From CAZFLD01 sp964519835 (GTDB taxonomy: Bacteria; Spirochaetota; Spirochaetia; DSM-27196; CAZFLD01), in the NCBI GenBank assembly GCA_964519835.1, contig CAZFLD010000003.1, positions 62,001 through 126,000 on the forward strand: DNA of 64,000 nucleotides, given 5' to 3'. A model generated the notes under the pieces. The model was not told where the DNA came from, did not search any database, and worked only from the letters and a program-made list of their open reading frames with translations. Each line of letters begins with the position of its first letter. Position 1 is the first letter of the stretch. Below, one piece after another: positions 16,174-23,818 of the stretch. Position numbers and translations under genes: made by a program.

Positions 16174-17518
16174 CGTCCTCGGGCGTGGGCCCGTGCTTTT
16201 TGTGGTTGCTACGATTATGTGTCTCGAGGCAATCGCGTTCGCAAACGGTGTTGGGGCTCGGGAAGTGCCTCGCGAGGAATCCGAAGCGTCTGAGTTCACG
16301 CTCGCCGATTTGTACGCCGAGGATGCGACGGTTCGAGGCAGGGCGGCGCTCGCGGTGGCCCGACGTTCCGCCCGTCGTGTACACCCCCCGGCTCGCCGCA
16401 GGGGAGAAGAGAACGTTTCGCAGCCCGATGATGTCGACAACGATCCGGCCCCGTCCGCCGACGGCGATCCAATACCCGCCCTGATAGGCGCCTTGGAAGT
16501 GGAGTCCGACTCTACCGCGGCGTTTGCCTTGGTTCGCGCCCTCGTGGCCCTGGACGACGGGCGAGCCTTGCCGGCCTTACTCGAGCGCTCGGAGTTTTTT
16601 GGCGATGATTTGTTGCCCCTGGTGCCTATGGCCCGCCGCTCGGCTGCCTCGCCGGCTCTCCTCGCGGCGTTGACATCGACCCAACGGGGAGACGTGCGCA
16701 TGTTTACGACAACGATGCTACGGGAACATGTCGCCGCCGGTGCGCAACTACCGCTGGAGCCGATTCGAGAGACCTATCGCCGGGACAAGAGCTCCGGAGA
16801 AACTCCAAAAACGCCGTTGATTGCATTGTACCTCGAAGTCGGTCGCCGAGATGCACTCCTCGAGGTAGTCGAGGATCTCGAGGCGGGTCGATTGCAAGAG
16901 GACGAACCGGCGATCGCCGGCCACGTGGCAAGAAGTGCGGCGAGGCTGGGGCTCTCCGACGGTGCCACCACCCTAAGGCACGAGGTGGCCGAACGACTCG
17001 TGGCAATCGCCGACGGCGTCGAAGCACGCGCCGCCTCGCTGCTTGCCGTTGCTGCGACGTGGGTCGACGCGGATGCAGTGCCCCGGAATCCTATCAGTAT
17101 GAGCTCCTCTTCGGCCATGTCTACGGAGGTACTTGCTTCGGCGTTTGTCTTGGCACGACGCAGCGACTCCAACAACGAGGAGCGCCGAGAGGCTGTCGAA
17201 TACCTGCGGAGAAACCTGCCGGTGGCCGATCACCCGGTTCTCTACGCGTGGGCTCCCGAACTGTTGATTGCTGTTCTCGGCCGGGCGGCTGCCGCAACCT
17301 TTGTCGACTCTCTGGACTCCCGCGAATCGTACCAAGCCGGTGTCCGGGGCCTTGAGCTCCTTGGTTCGGCGGCAGCCGACGAGGTAGCGGCCCGGCGGTC
17401 GAACCTATCGCCGCATGCCCTTCGTGCCGTTGCCGACTGGGAAAGAACCGTCCTACTGGAAAGTCTGCGACGTCGAGCGCCTGGTCACCCCGAGGAGGCA
17501 CCCGGTGCGGCTCGTTAG
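16142..17518 (+). CDS. Exported Ala/Arg-rich helical protein (HEAT-like), coupled to a penicillin-binding protein
   Basis: I do not recognise a named family. The 458 residues begin with a probable signal peptide ending AFA, then a disordered acidic linker (about 75-110). The remainder is helical, with repeated ALxALLxR-type units (for example ALVRALVALDDGRALPALLERS) that suggest HEAT-like alpha-solenoid repeats for protein binding. The TTG at 16142 and a GTG at 16151 are both possible starts; neither has a ribosome-binding site. The gene's end contains the ribosome-binding site and start of the downstream PBP gene, so the two are translationally coupled. A periplasmic partner of the PBP is a reasonable inference. 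Confidence 0.7.
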   Translation: MAVVLFPDKNSVLGRGPVLFVVATIMCLEAIAFANGVGAREVPREESEASEFTLADLYAEDATVRGRAALAVARRSARRVHPPARRRGEENVSQPDDVDNDPAPSADGDPIPALIGALEVESDSTAAFALVRALVALDDGRALPALLERSEFFGDDLLPLVPMARRSAASPALLAALTSTQRGDVRMFTTTMLREHVAAGAQLPLEPIRETYRRDKSSGETPKTPLIALYLEVGRRDALLEVVEDLEAGRLQEDEPAIAGHVARSAARLGLSDGATTLRHEVAERLVAIADGVEARAASLLAVAATWVDADAVPRNPISMSSSSAMSTEVLASAFVLARRSDSNNEERREAVEYLRRNLPVADHPVLYAWAPELLIAVLGRAAAATFVDSLDSRESYQAGVRGLELLGSAAADEVAARRSNLSPHALRAVADWERTVLLESLRRRAPGHPEEAPGAAR

Positions 17519-19424
17519 TGCGGGCCTTGCGCGGAGGACCGTCTTTCAGATCGTGCTCGGCTACGCCGTTGTGTTTGCCACGGCTGTGAGCCTGATCCAC
17601 CCCGTGTTGGCGCGAGATCTCGAGGAGGTGTCCTCTCGATTTTACGAGTACCCGGTCCCGAACCTTACGATTCAAGACGCCAACGGCGATCTTATCTATC
17701 GGCGTACCGGCTTTGTTCCGATCAACCTCGAGCACGTGCGTGACCCGGTTGTTCAGGTCGTAGTAATCGCCGAGGATGAGCGTTTTTTCTCCCATTCCGG
17801 TGTCGACTTTCTGGGAATTGCGCGTGCCGGAATCGGCAATATCCTCGCCGGAGAGCTTGTTCAGGGTGGGAGCACAATCACTCAGCAACTCGTCAAACTC
17901 AAGCTCGGGATACCCACACGTAATCTCGTGAACAAGGTCGAAGAAATCCTAACGGCGGTCCGAGTCGATCACTTGTACAGCAAAGAGGACATCCTCGAGA
18001 CGTACCTAAACAACCTCTATTTTGGCCGTAGTATTTATGGTCTCGGCACCGCCGCCCGGTACTTTTTTCGCAAGAGCGTGGCCGAGCTTTCGCTGACCGA
18101 GGCGGCCTTTATCGCGTCTTTGATTTCGAGACCACTTGCCGCGGCAACCGCCGACGTGGCGCGTATCCGCCCGGCACATCGGCGTGTACTGCGTGATGCC
18201 GCCGCGTTTGGACTCATGGCTCCGGAAGACGTGGCCACGTCGATAGAGCGCTTCTATCAAGATTACTCCTTTCCGCATGGCACCGACATCGAGTCGCTTG
18301 GCCCTGGCGCGGCGGTTTACTCGGCGGATCACTACCTGTCGGCACACGCGCTAAGCGAGGTGCACCGAACGATCGGCCGCGAGGTCTTGTACAGTAAATC
18401 GGTACAGCTTGAGACGACCTTTTTGTTGTCGCTACAACGGGAGGTCCAGGCACAAATCGATGACTACCTCACGGACCAACGGCTCGAGGACCTCGACAAC
18501 CCAACACCCCCGCCGATACAGGCCGCTGCAGTGATCTTGACGAGAGGCGGACAGATCGTCGCGCTTGTCGGTGGGAGTCGCATCTACGGGATCGACTACT
18601 ACAACCGCGCGACCGAATCCCGTCGTCGGGTGGCATCGGCCATTAAGCCGTTTATCTACGCGGCATCGTTCGAAGCATTCGGCTACACGCCGGATACGGT
18701 TATGGTAGACGAACCCGTGACGGCGCCCGATACCGGTCCCGGCATCTTTTCCCCTAGCAACCACTACGTCGGGTACTTGGGAGAAGTGACGCTGCGCCGT
18801 GCCCTCGCCCAGTCCATCAATACGATAAGTCTCAAGCTCACAATCGCGCTCGGCATAGACCGCGTCTACGAGGTCTTACAACCCTTCTTCCCCGGCCAAA
18901 ATCCTCCGTCCACGGACATTGCGGGACGCGCGGGTCCAGGCTACCGTATTGCTATCGGTGACGTACAGTTCTCGCTGATGGAATTGACCCGCGCGTACCT
19001 CGCGTTTACTAATGCGGGTGCCGTCCCACCGACGTCTTCCATACAAGCGATTATGATAGACGGGGAAGCAGCTCCTTTTGAGCGTTCACAGGCGGTGCAG
19101 GCGGTATCGAGGTCGTCGGCGGAACTCGTCTACGGTGCACTGGAGTCGGTGTTTGCGCCTGACGGGACGAGCTACACGGAAGAAACGCTTCGTCTGAGGT
19201 TTGATCCCGCAGGAAAGAGCGGCAGCCTTGCCGACAACTCGTGGTTTGTCGGCTTTGTCCCCGGCCACGTTATCGGCATATGGCTAGGCTACGACGATCC
19301 CGGCGCAGTGCCTGATATGGGTCCTCGCTACAGCGCCGGCGAGTTATTTGTCCCACTGGTTGAGGCCCTTGTGCGTGCCGGTGAACTAGATCCGCGGTAT
19401 ATTCACCAGCGTTCGGCTCACTGA
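17505..19424 (+). CDS. Class A penicillin-binding protein (transglycosylase-transpeptidase)
   Basis: This bifunctional peptidoglycan synthase has about 639 residues, anchored by one N-terminal helix. The glycosyltransferase domain has EDERFFSHSGVDFLGIARA with the catalytic Glu, GGSTITQQLVK, YLNNLYFGR and GLGTAARYFF. The transpeptidase domain has SAIK as the active-site SxxK, SIN as SxN, and KSGS in place of KTG(T/S). GTG at 17505 has GAGGAGG at 17492-17498 and gives a proper short cytoplasmic tail; the frame opens further upstream without support. It overlaps the preceding gene by 14 nt. The PBP1C-like core lacks a long C-terminal extension. Confidence 0.93.
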   Translation: MRLVSAGLARRTVFQIVLGYAVVFATAVSLIHPVLARDLEEVSSRFYEYPVPNLTIQDANGDLIYRRTGFVPINLEHVRDPVVQVVVIAEDERFFSHSGVDFLGIARAGIGNILAGELVQGGSTITQQLVKLKLGIPTRNLVNKVEEILTAVRVDHLYSKEDILETYLNNLYFGRSIYGLGTAARYFFRKSVAELSLTEAAFIASLISRPLAAATADVARIRPAHRRVLRDAAAFGLMAPEDVATSIERFYQDYSFPHGTDIESLGPGAAVYSADHYLSAHALSEVHRTIGREVLYSKSVQLETTFLLSLQREVQAQIDDYLTDQRLEDLDNPTPPPIQAAAVILTRGGQIVALVGGSRIYGIDYYNRATESRRRVASAIKPFIYAASFEAFGYTPDTVMVDEPVTAPDTGPGIFSPSNHYVGYLGEVTLRRALAQSINTISLKLTIALGIDRVYEVLQPFFPGQNPPSTDIAGRAGPGYRIAIGDVQFSLMELTRAYLAFTNAGAVPPTSSIQAIMIDGEAAPFERSQAVQAVSRSSAELVYGALESVFAPDGTSYTEETLRLRFDPAGKSGSLADNSWFVGFVPGHVIGIWLGYDDPGAVPDMGPRYSAGELFVPLVEALVRAGELDPRYIHQRSAH

Positions 19425-19452
19425 TCGGTGTTGATATCGGCTTACTGAGCAG

Positions 19453-19481
19453 TTGCATTAAAACGGCGGGCTCGGTACTGT
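19453..19481 (+). promoter_or_regulatory. Possible sigma-70 promoter for the small exported protein
   Basis: TTGCAT at 19453-19458 and TACTGT at 19476-19481 are separated by 17 nt. Transcription would start near 19489, about 30 nt before the next ATG. Each box deviates from consensus by two positions, so this is only a candidate. Confidence 0.35.
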
Positions 19482-19521
19482 GCACATGCCTACGATTGTA
19501 GGAACGGAGGTTAAAAAAGCG

Positions 19522-19941
19522 ATGAAAAAAGCGATTCTGTTGATAGTATTGATGACGGTCCTCGGCGTTGCCGGCGCGGTTGCCTGGGATGTTGCATATC
19601 CGTTGTACTTGAACCCCGTCGACGTGGATGCCGTTTACGGCAGCTACACATTCGCTCTCAACGAGGCCGACACCGTCACAATTCAGGCCAGTAACGTCGG
19701 TACCTATTGGGTCTCCGTGTCGGTGTACGATGGCGATTTTAACGTTGTGGCAAGCTACAATGGATGGGTGCCTCCGTATGGGTGGCCGACGGACATGGCG
19801 GACTTCTACTTGTACCCGGGCCAAACCTATACGCTCGACATCACGGCGTATTCGTACGACGAGGACAGCCAGCCTTTCCTGGAGTTCTCAGCGAACTTCA
19901 ACGAACAGAATCTCAGCTACTTCTACTTCGACGGCAAGTAG
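19522..19941 (+). CDS. Small exported protein of unknown function
   Basis: This 139-residue protein has a clear signal peptide: MKKA, then a hydrophobic core to about residue 20, probably cleaved near AGAVA. The mature 115 or so residues are rich in Tyr, Asp, Val and Thr, with alternating hydrophobic residues that suggest a beta-sandwich, for example TFALNEADTVTIQASNVGTY, which is like the PPC-type domains of the protein at 30834-32663. ATG 19522 has GGAGG at 19506-19510; the frame is open from 19480. No named family is recognised. It appears to be a single gene between the PBP and a convergent peptidase. Confidence 0.75.
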   Translation: MKKAILLIVLMTVLGVAGAVAWDVAYPLYLNPVDVDAVYGSYTFALNEADTVTIQASNVGTYWVSVSVYDGDFNVVASYNGWVPPYGWPTDMADFYLYPGQTYTLDITAYSYDEDSQPFLEFSANFNEQNLSYFYFDGK

Positions 19942-19991
19942 ACGGTAAGGTTACCACACTCTTCGGTCCATTCTAAATCATCTACATTGGT

Positions 19992-21194
19992 CTATGTTGG
20001 TGCCCAGTAGCGCGAGTCGGCGATTAGTTCCGCCGACTCCGCGATGCTCGCCAGCAGCCACGCTGTTTCCGCCAAGTCGTCGAGGTCGACCATCTCGAAG
20101 GGGCTGTGGGTGTACGATCCTGGAAACGCCATCAGTGCTGCCGGGATGCCGGACCGGATCAAGCTCAGGCCGTCCGACGTGTAGCCGCCATGCACGCCGT
20201 AGACCGACCGCCCGAGTCGCAGACCCTTGTCCTTGGCGTGAAGCTCGATGTTTGTCATGAGCATGCGATCGTAGTGGACGTGGTTGTCCTTCACAACCAG
20301 CGTTGGTCCGTCGCCCAGTTTGCCTGAGACGTCGAGTGGCGAGACCGACGGATAGTCGCCGGCAAGACCAATATCGACGACTGTGGCAAACGCCGGCCGG
20401 CCCACGCTTGCCAAGAGCGTTTCGGCGCTCTGATCAGGTGCCGCCAAGCCGTGGGCCAGGGCTTCCGCGCCGAGGGCGCCGATTTCTTCGAGTGCCGTGG
20501 ACACAAAGACGGGTTTGTAGGCTCCCGTCGATCCGCCCTCGGTCAACTCCATTACCTCTTCAAAAACCGCAAGCGCCGCCCTGTTGTCCATGGCTTTTCC
20601 ATAACATCGGGAGGTTCCAATCCGGCGGGGAGCGGTGTTCCACACCACCGGCGTTCCCGGTGCGATTCCCAAATCAACAGCCTCGTCCCGATCAGAGACA
20701 CCGATGTCCACCCGAAACTCCGAAAAATCGGGAACGTGATCGTAGGTTTGGGTTTTGGGAACGACGTGACCGGTGTGTGTCGTGAACACTCCCTCGTGAT
20801 GACCGCGGTCGGCGAGCACAAGAGCGGGCTGTCCGGCGATATGGAGGTGCATGTTTCGGTCGGGTCCGTTTGTGTTTGTTGGTCCGTAGGCCACTGCGAG
20901 AAGGCCGTTTGCTTCGATGCCCTTGACGACAAAGCCGATTTCGTCGGAGTGGGCGACGAAGAGGAAGCTTGGTCGGTCGTCGGGGGTGCACGCGACGAGG
21001 TTGCCGGGCGGCAGGATTTGGTACTCGAGGCCGTATGCCGCCCTCCAGCGCTCCCCGAGCCAGGTGTTGTACTCATACTCGTGCCCGATAGGGCAAGGGC
21101 GGGTGGCGAGCGCCGTCAGGCGTGCGAAAATGCGTTTTCGTGCCGCGCCGTCCGGGATTCCGGAAGTGGGCCCCACGTTACCGATATTGTCCAT
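19992..21194 (-). CDS. M42-family metallo-aminopeptidase
   Basis: This cytosolic dinuclear metal aminopeptidase (400 residues) belongs to the M42 glutamyl aminopeptidase/endoglucanase-like family. Family motifs are LFVAHSDEIGFVV (metal-binding His-x-Asp), KAMDNRAAL (bridging Asp), STALEEIGALGAEAL (catalytic Glu pair), VVDIGLAGDYP and SYTHSPFEMVDL with the C-terminal metal His. ATG 21194 has GGAG 5 nt upstream and overlaps the end of the lipoprotein gene by 17 nt; the frame stays open to 21284. No signal peptide is seen. It likely trims peptides taken in or released by the protease-like neighbour, an inference from proximity. Confidence 0.9.
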   Translation of the reverse strand: MDNIGNVGPTSGIPDGAARKRIFARLTALATRPCPIGHEYEYNTWLGERWRAAYGLEYQILPPGNLVACTPDDRPSFLFVAHSDEIGFVVKGIEANGLLAVAYGPTNTNGPDRNMHLHIAGQPALVLADRGHHEGVFTTHTGHVVPKTQTYDHVPDFSEFRVDIGVSDRDEAVDLGIAPGTPVVWNTAPRRIGTSRCYGKAMDNRAALAVFEEVMELTEGGSTGAYKPVFVSTALEEIGALGAEALAHGLAAPDQSAETLLASVGRPAFATVVDIGLAGDYPSVSPLDVSGKLGDGPTLVVKDNHVHYDRMLMTNIELHAKDKGLRLGRSVYGVHGGYTSDGLSLIRSGIPAALMAFPGSYTHSPFEMVDLDDLAETAWLLASIAESAELIADSRYWAPT

Positions 21195-22860
21195 AGCTCT
21201 CCGGATAGACCGCCAACATAAGGCCGCCGGGTATGTCCGTGGAATTTTCAAAGGCACCGGCAATCTCGGCGCGCAGCTCAACAAAAGAGTCGGTGTGATT
21301 CTCCGCTATGCCGTCGAGGAAGGCGTTCGCCTCCGGCAACACACGCCGCATGACTCCCATGTAGTGGTCATGGAAGTACCAGTGGACCGCGTTGATCGGG
21401 AGCTGAATGGTGTGAGCGTGCATCTCGTCGACCATTGTTACCAGGTTCGCAATATTGTACCCGTCGTAGTTCTGTCGATTGTCCAGACGGCCCTTGTTAC
21501 CGAGGAAGAGCTCCCAAAACCGCTCGATGTCGGGATCCAGGTTTTCCCAGATTGTGAACACCCGTTGCCGGTAGGATGCATCGACGTAAAACAACCCGTG
21601 TGCGGCCTCGTGACGGAGCAATTGTTGGCGTAGTGGACGGAATGTCGCCTGGGCGATGGAGATGATCGCTCCGTCGCCGGTGGTCAGGCGCGGGGTTTCT
21701 CCGTCGGACAACAAATCGTCCTGAGCGACGGTGAGTATTCCGTAGTCGACAAGCAACCGCCGCAAGAACTCCTCCTCATCGGTGAACTCGAGGCCCTTGT
21801 CTACTACCGTGTTGAAGAACAGAGCAAGGTCTTCAGTCTTATACGCCTGTGCGTTGTAGGCGTGCATGTTCTCGTAGTAGGAGTACTCGTAAACTTGACC
21901 CACCTCGCCGGCAGCGGCAACAAAAAAGCCGAGGCGACCGAACATCCGTTTCTGCACGTCGTAGTCGGCGAAGTCGAGCATAAGGACGTCTGGCACGACG
22001 TTCCAGACAAACAGCTCGAAGTCGTCCCTTCGCCAAAAGTCCGTGTCGTAAAAGTTCATCGTTCCCAGGTCCGCTGGAATGGCGGGCATAACCGTGTCTT
22101 CGCCGATGTACGCGCGGTCCGACAGAATCAGCCTTTCCAGGCCTATTCCCGAAGCGGTCTCGACTCGCACCGTGTCCGGCCGGAATCCAACAATTCCCTC
22201 CGTGAGGAATACCCGTCGATTGCCTTGGGTCAGGACAAGAAAGAGGGTCTCGCGCTCGGCAGTGGAGCCACCGTCGTTGGTAGGACCGTTGTTGTCGGTG
22301 GAGCCATCCGGCTCTTCAGCGCCTTGGGAGCCACCGTTTGTGCCGAGAACTACTTTTGCGTTGTACCCGGCGTGGGGCGTCTCGATAGTCTCGAGGGCAA
22401 AGTCCAGAGCGATGATCCAGGGATCGCCCGTTCCTTGGCTATCTGCCAGGGTGACTAAGAGCCCTGCGGCATACTCGGTGGCCGACGAGTTGAGCAAATC
22501 AACAGAGACGACGTCGCCGGACACACTAAACTCCCGCCCCGCGCCTCTCTCCGCGATGCCCAATACCCTTCCCTTTGGTGACCACGGGTCCAAAGGGCGT
22601 GGCGGGTCGCCGTCGGAGGTGGCGGCCCGAGCAGTGTCGGCTGTGCCGTTCGCGGCCTCGCCGGTACCGCGCTCCGCCGCATCGTCTGCTGCGCCGGCGT
22701 TGCCGTCGGGGCTGGAGTCGGCGGCCCCGTCAGGGGTTGTGTCGGGGGTTGTGTCGGCGCCGCAGGCGGACAGGACCGTGACTACGACGGCAAGGATTAT
22801 CGCCTTTGTGATTGCGTGTGATCCGGAGCGTCGAATGCGCGGGGGACACGGCGATCGCAT
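21178..22860 (-). CDS. Lipoprotein with zincin-like HEAAH motif
   Basis: This is a 560-residue predicted lipoprotein: a signal peptide ending LSAC, with Cys at about residue 33, then a linker of about 60 residues rich in Asp, Thr, Gly and Ala. The best clue to function is LLRHEAAHGLFYVD (nt 21598-21612), an HExxH zinc-protease motif. VDEMHAH some 60 residues later is a possible third ligand. I do not recognise a named peptidase family, so metalloprotease is an inference. It carries a 12-bp repeat encoding DTTP twice in the linker. It lies 4 nt after the spermidine-synthase-like gene and overlaps the M42 peptidase. Confidence 0.75.
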   Translation of the reverse strand: MRSPCPPRIRRSGSHAITKAIILAVVVTVLSACGADTTPDTTPDGAADSSPDGNAGAADDAAERGTGEAANGTADTARAATSDGDPPRPLDPWSPKGRVLGIAERGAGREFSVSGDVVSVDLLNSSATEYAAGLLVTLADSQGTGDPWIIALDFALETIETPHAGYNAKVVLGTNGGSQGAEEPDGSTDNNGPTNDGGSTAERETLFLVLTQGNRRVFLTEGIVGFRPDTVRVETASGIGLERLILSDRAYIGEDTVMPAIPADLGTMNFYDTDFWRRDDFELFVWNVVPDVLMLDFADYDVQKRMFGRLGFFVAAAGEVGQVYEYSYYENMHAYNAQAYKTEDLALFFNTVVDKGLEFTDEEEFLRRLLVDYGILTVAQDDLLSDGETPRLTTGDGAIISIAQATFRPLRQQLLRHEAAHGLFYVDASYRQRVFTIWENLDPDIERFWELFLGNKGRLDNRQNYDGYNIANLVTMVDEMHAHTIQLPINAVHWYFHDHYMGVMRRVLPEANAFLDGIAENHTDSFVELRAEIAGAFENSTDIPGGLMLAVYPESYGQYR

Positions 22861-22864
22861 TATT

Positions 22865-23761
22865 CTACTCCTGCGTGCGCCACAAATCCACCGGCGCGTG
22901 ATCGTCTATGAGAATCTCGCCACCAAATTCGGTGTTCGTGACACGTCTGTACTGGTCTCGGACTATGGCTGGAAGGTCGAAGTCGAAGGACCGGTTCCCA
23001 ATAAACTCCCGAGCGGACTCGAGCCATTCGGCCGGCCCCATCGTCGGGAGGTCGACGGTAGCAATCGCTACCTTGTTTAGTGGATCGTAGGTCTGGAACA
23101 AGTAGAGCTCGTTGAACTCGCTCTGCATTGTCTTTAGAATCGACTCGTAAAAGCGATTCACAAACGCTTCATACAGGTTCATAACAACAACGCCGCCGGG
23201 GTTCAAACGCTCCCGGACGAGAGAAAAGAACTCTTGTGTTGTAAGGTGAAATGGGATGCGGTCGGCGCCGTAGGCATCGAGCACGATCACGTCGTAGGTC
23301 TTGGTGACCTCACGTAAAAAGAGGCGGCCGTCGACGGCAAAAACGCGCATCTGCTCACTCGGCTCGAAGGCAAAGTACTCTTGAGCCACGCGGACAACGT
23401 CCGGATCGATTTCCACGAGGTCCTGCCGCATGGATGGATAGTGATGGGAGAGAAACTTTGGTATTGCACCGCCGCCGAGACCAATGACCAACACGTCGTC
23501 GGGGTTCCGCGCAATCGCGAAGCCGGCCTTTAGCGTGCGCAGATAGTGAAGGTCGTAGGTGATCGGATCGTCAATAATCATCCGGGTCTGCGCCGTTCGT
23601 GTGCGTGAGAAGTAAAGGATACGCCGGTTTTGATCGACAAAATCCCGAACGATGATTCTGTAGTAGCGGGAGTCCCTGTCGTAGCGAGTGACAATCTCTT
23701 GACCAGTCAGGGATCCGACGGCAAAAATCAATACTATGGCGATAATTAGGAGCCTTTTCAT
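22865..23761 (-). CDS. Exported spermidine-synthase-like methyltransferase-fold protein
   Basis: The 298 residues have a signal peptide (hydrophobic core about 4-18, cleavage near LTG-QE) followed by a Rossmann domain of the spermidine synthase type. VLVIGLGGGAIPKFL is the nucleotide-binding loop, DLVEIDPDVVRVA has the acidic residue for the ribose, and VFAVDGRLFLRE and YDVIVLDAYGADRIPFHLTT follow. In true spermidine synthases the last region has a catalytic Asp in DSTDP-like sequence; here it reads DAYGADRIP, as in related spermine/spermidine synthase-like proteins. An exported form is unusual because the cofactor is cytoplasmic. First gene of the trio. Confidence 0.8.
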   Translation of the reverse strand: MKRLLIIAIVLIFAVGSLTGQEIVTRYDRDSRYYRIIVRDFVDQNRRILYFSRTRTAQTRMIIDDPITYDLHYLRTLKAGFAIARNPDDVLVIGLGGGAIPKFLSHHYPSMRQDLVEIDPDVVRVAQEYFAFEPSEQMRVFAVDGRLFLREVTKTYDVIVLDAYGADRIPFHLTTQEFFSLVRERLNPGGVVVMNLYEAFVNRFYESILKTMQSEFNELYLFQTYDPLNKVAIATVDLPTMGPAEWLESAREFIGNRSFDFDLPAIVRDQYRRVTNTEFGGEILIDDHAPVDLWRTQE

Positions 23762-23818
23762 TCCGCGTCAGGCTACCAAGGCGGCGCTGGGCTGTCAATT
23801 GTTGTATGCTTAACGTAC

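Noticed and set aside
15856..16701. Long open frame on the minus strand opposite the exported helical protein
   Set aside because: It is the antisense shadow of the plus-strand coding region; its residue composition is Arg/Ser/Thr-rich and it has no ribosome-binding site.
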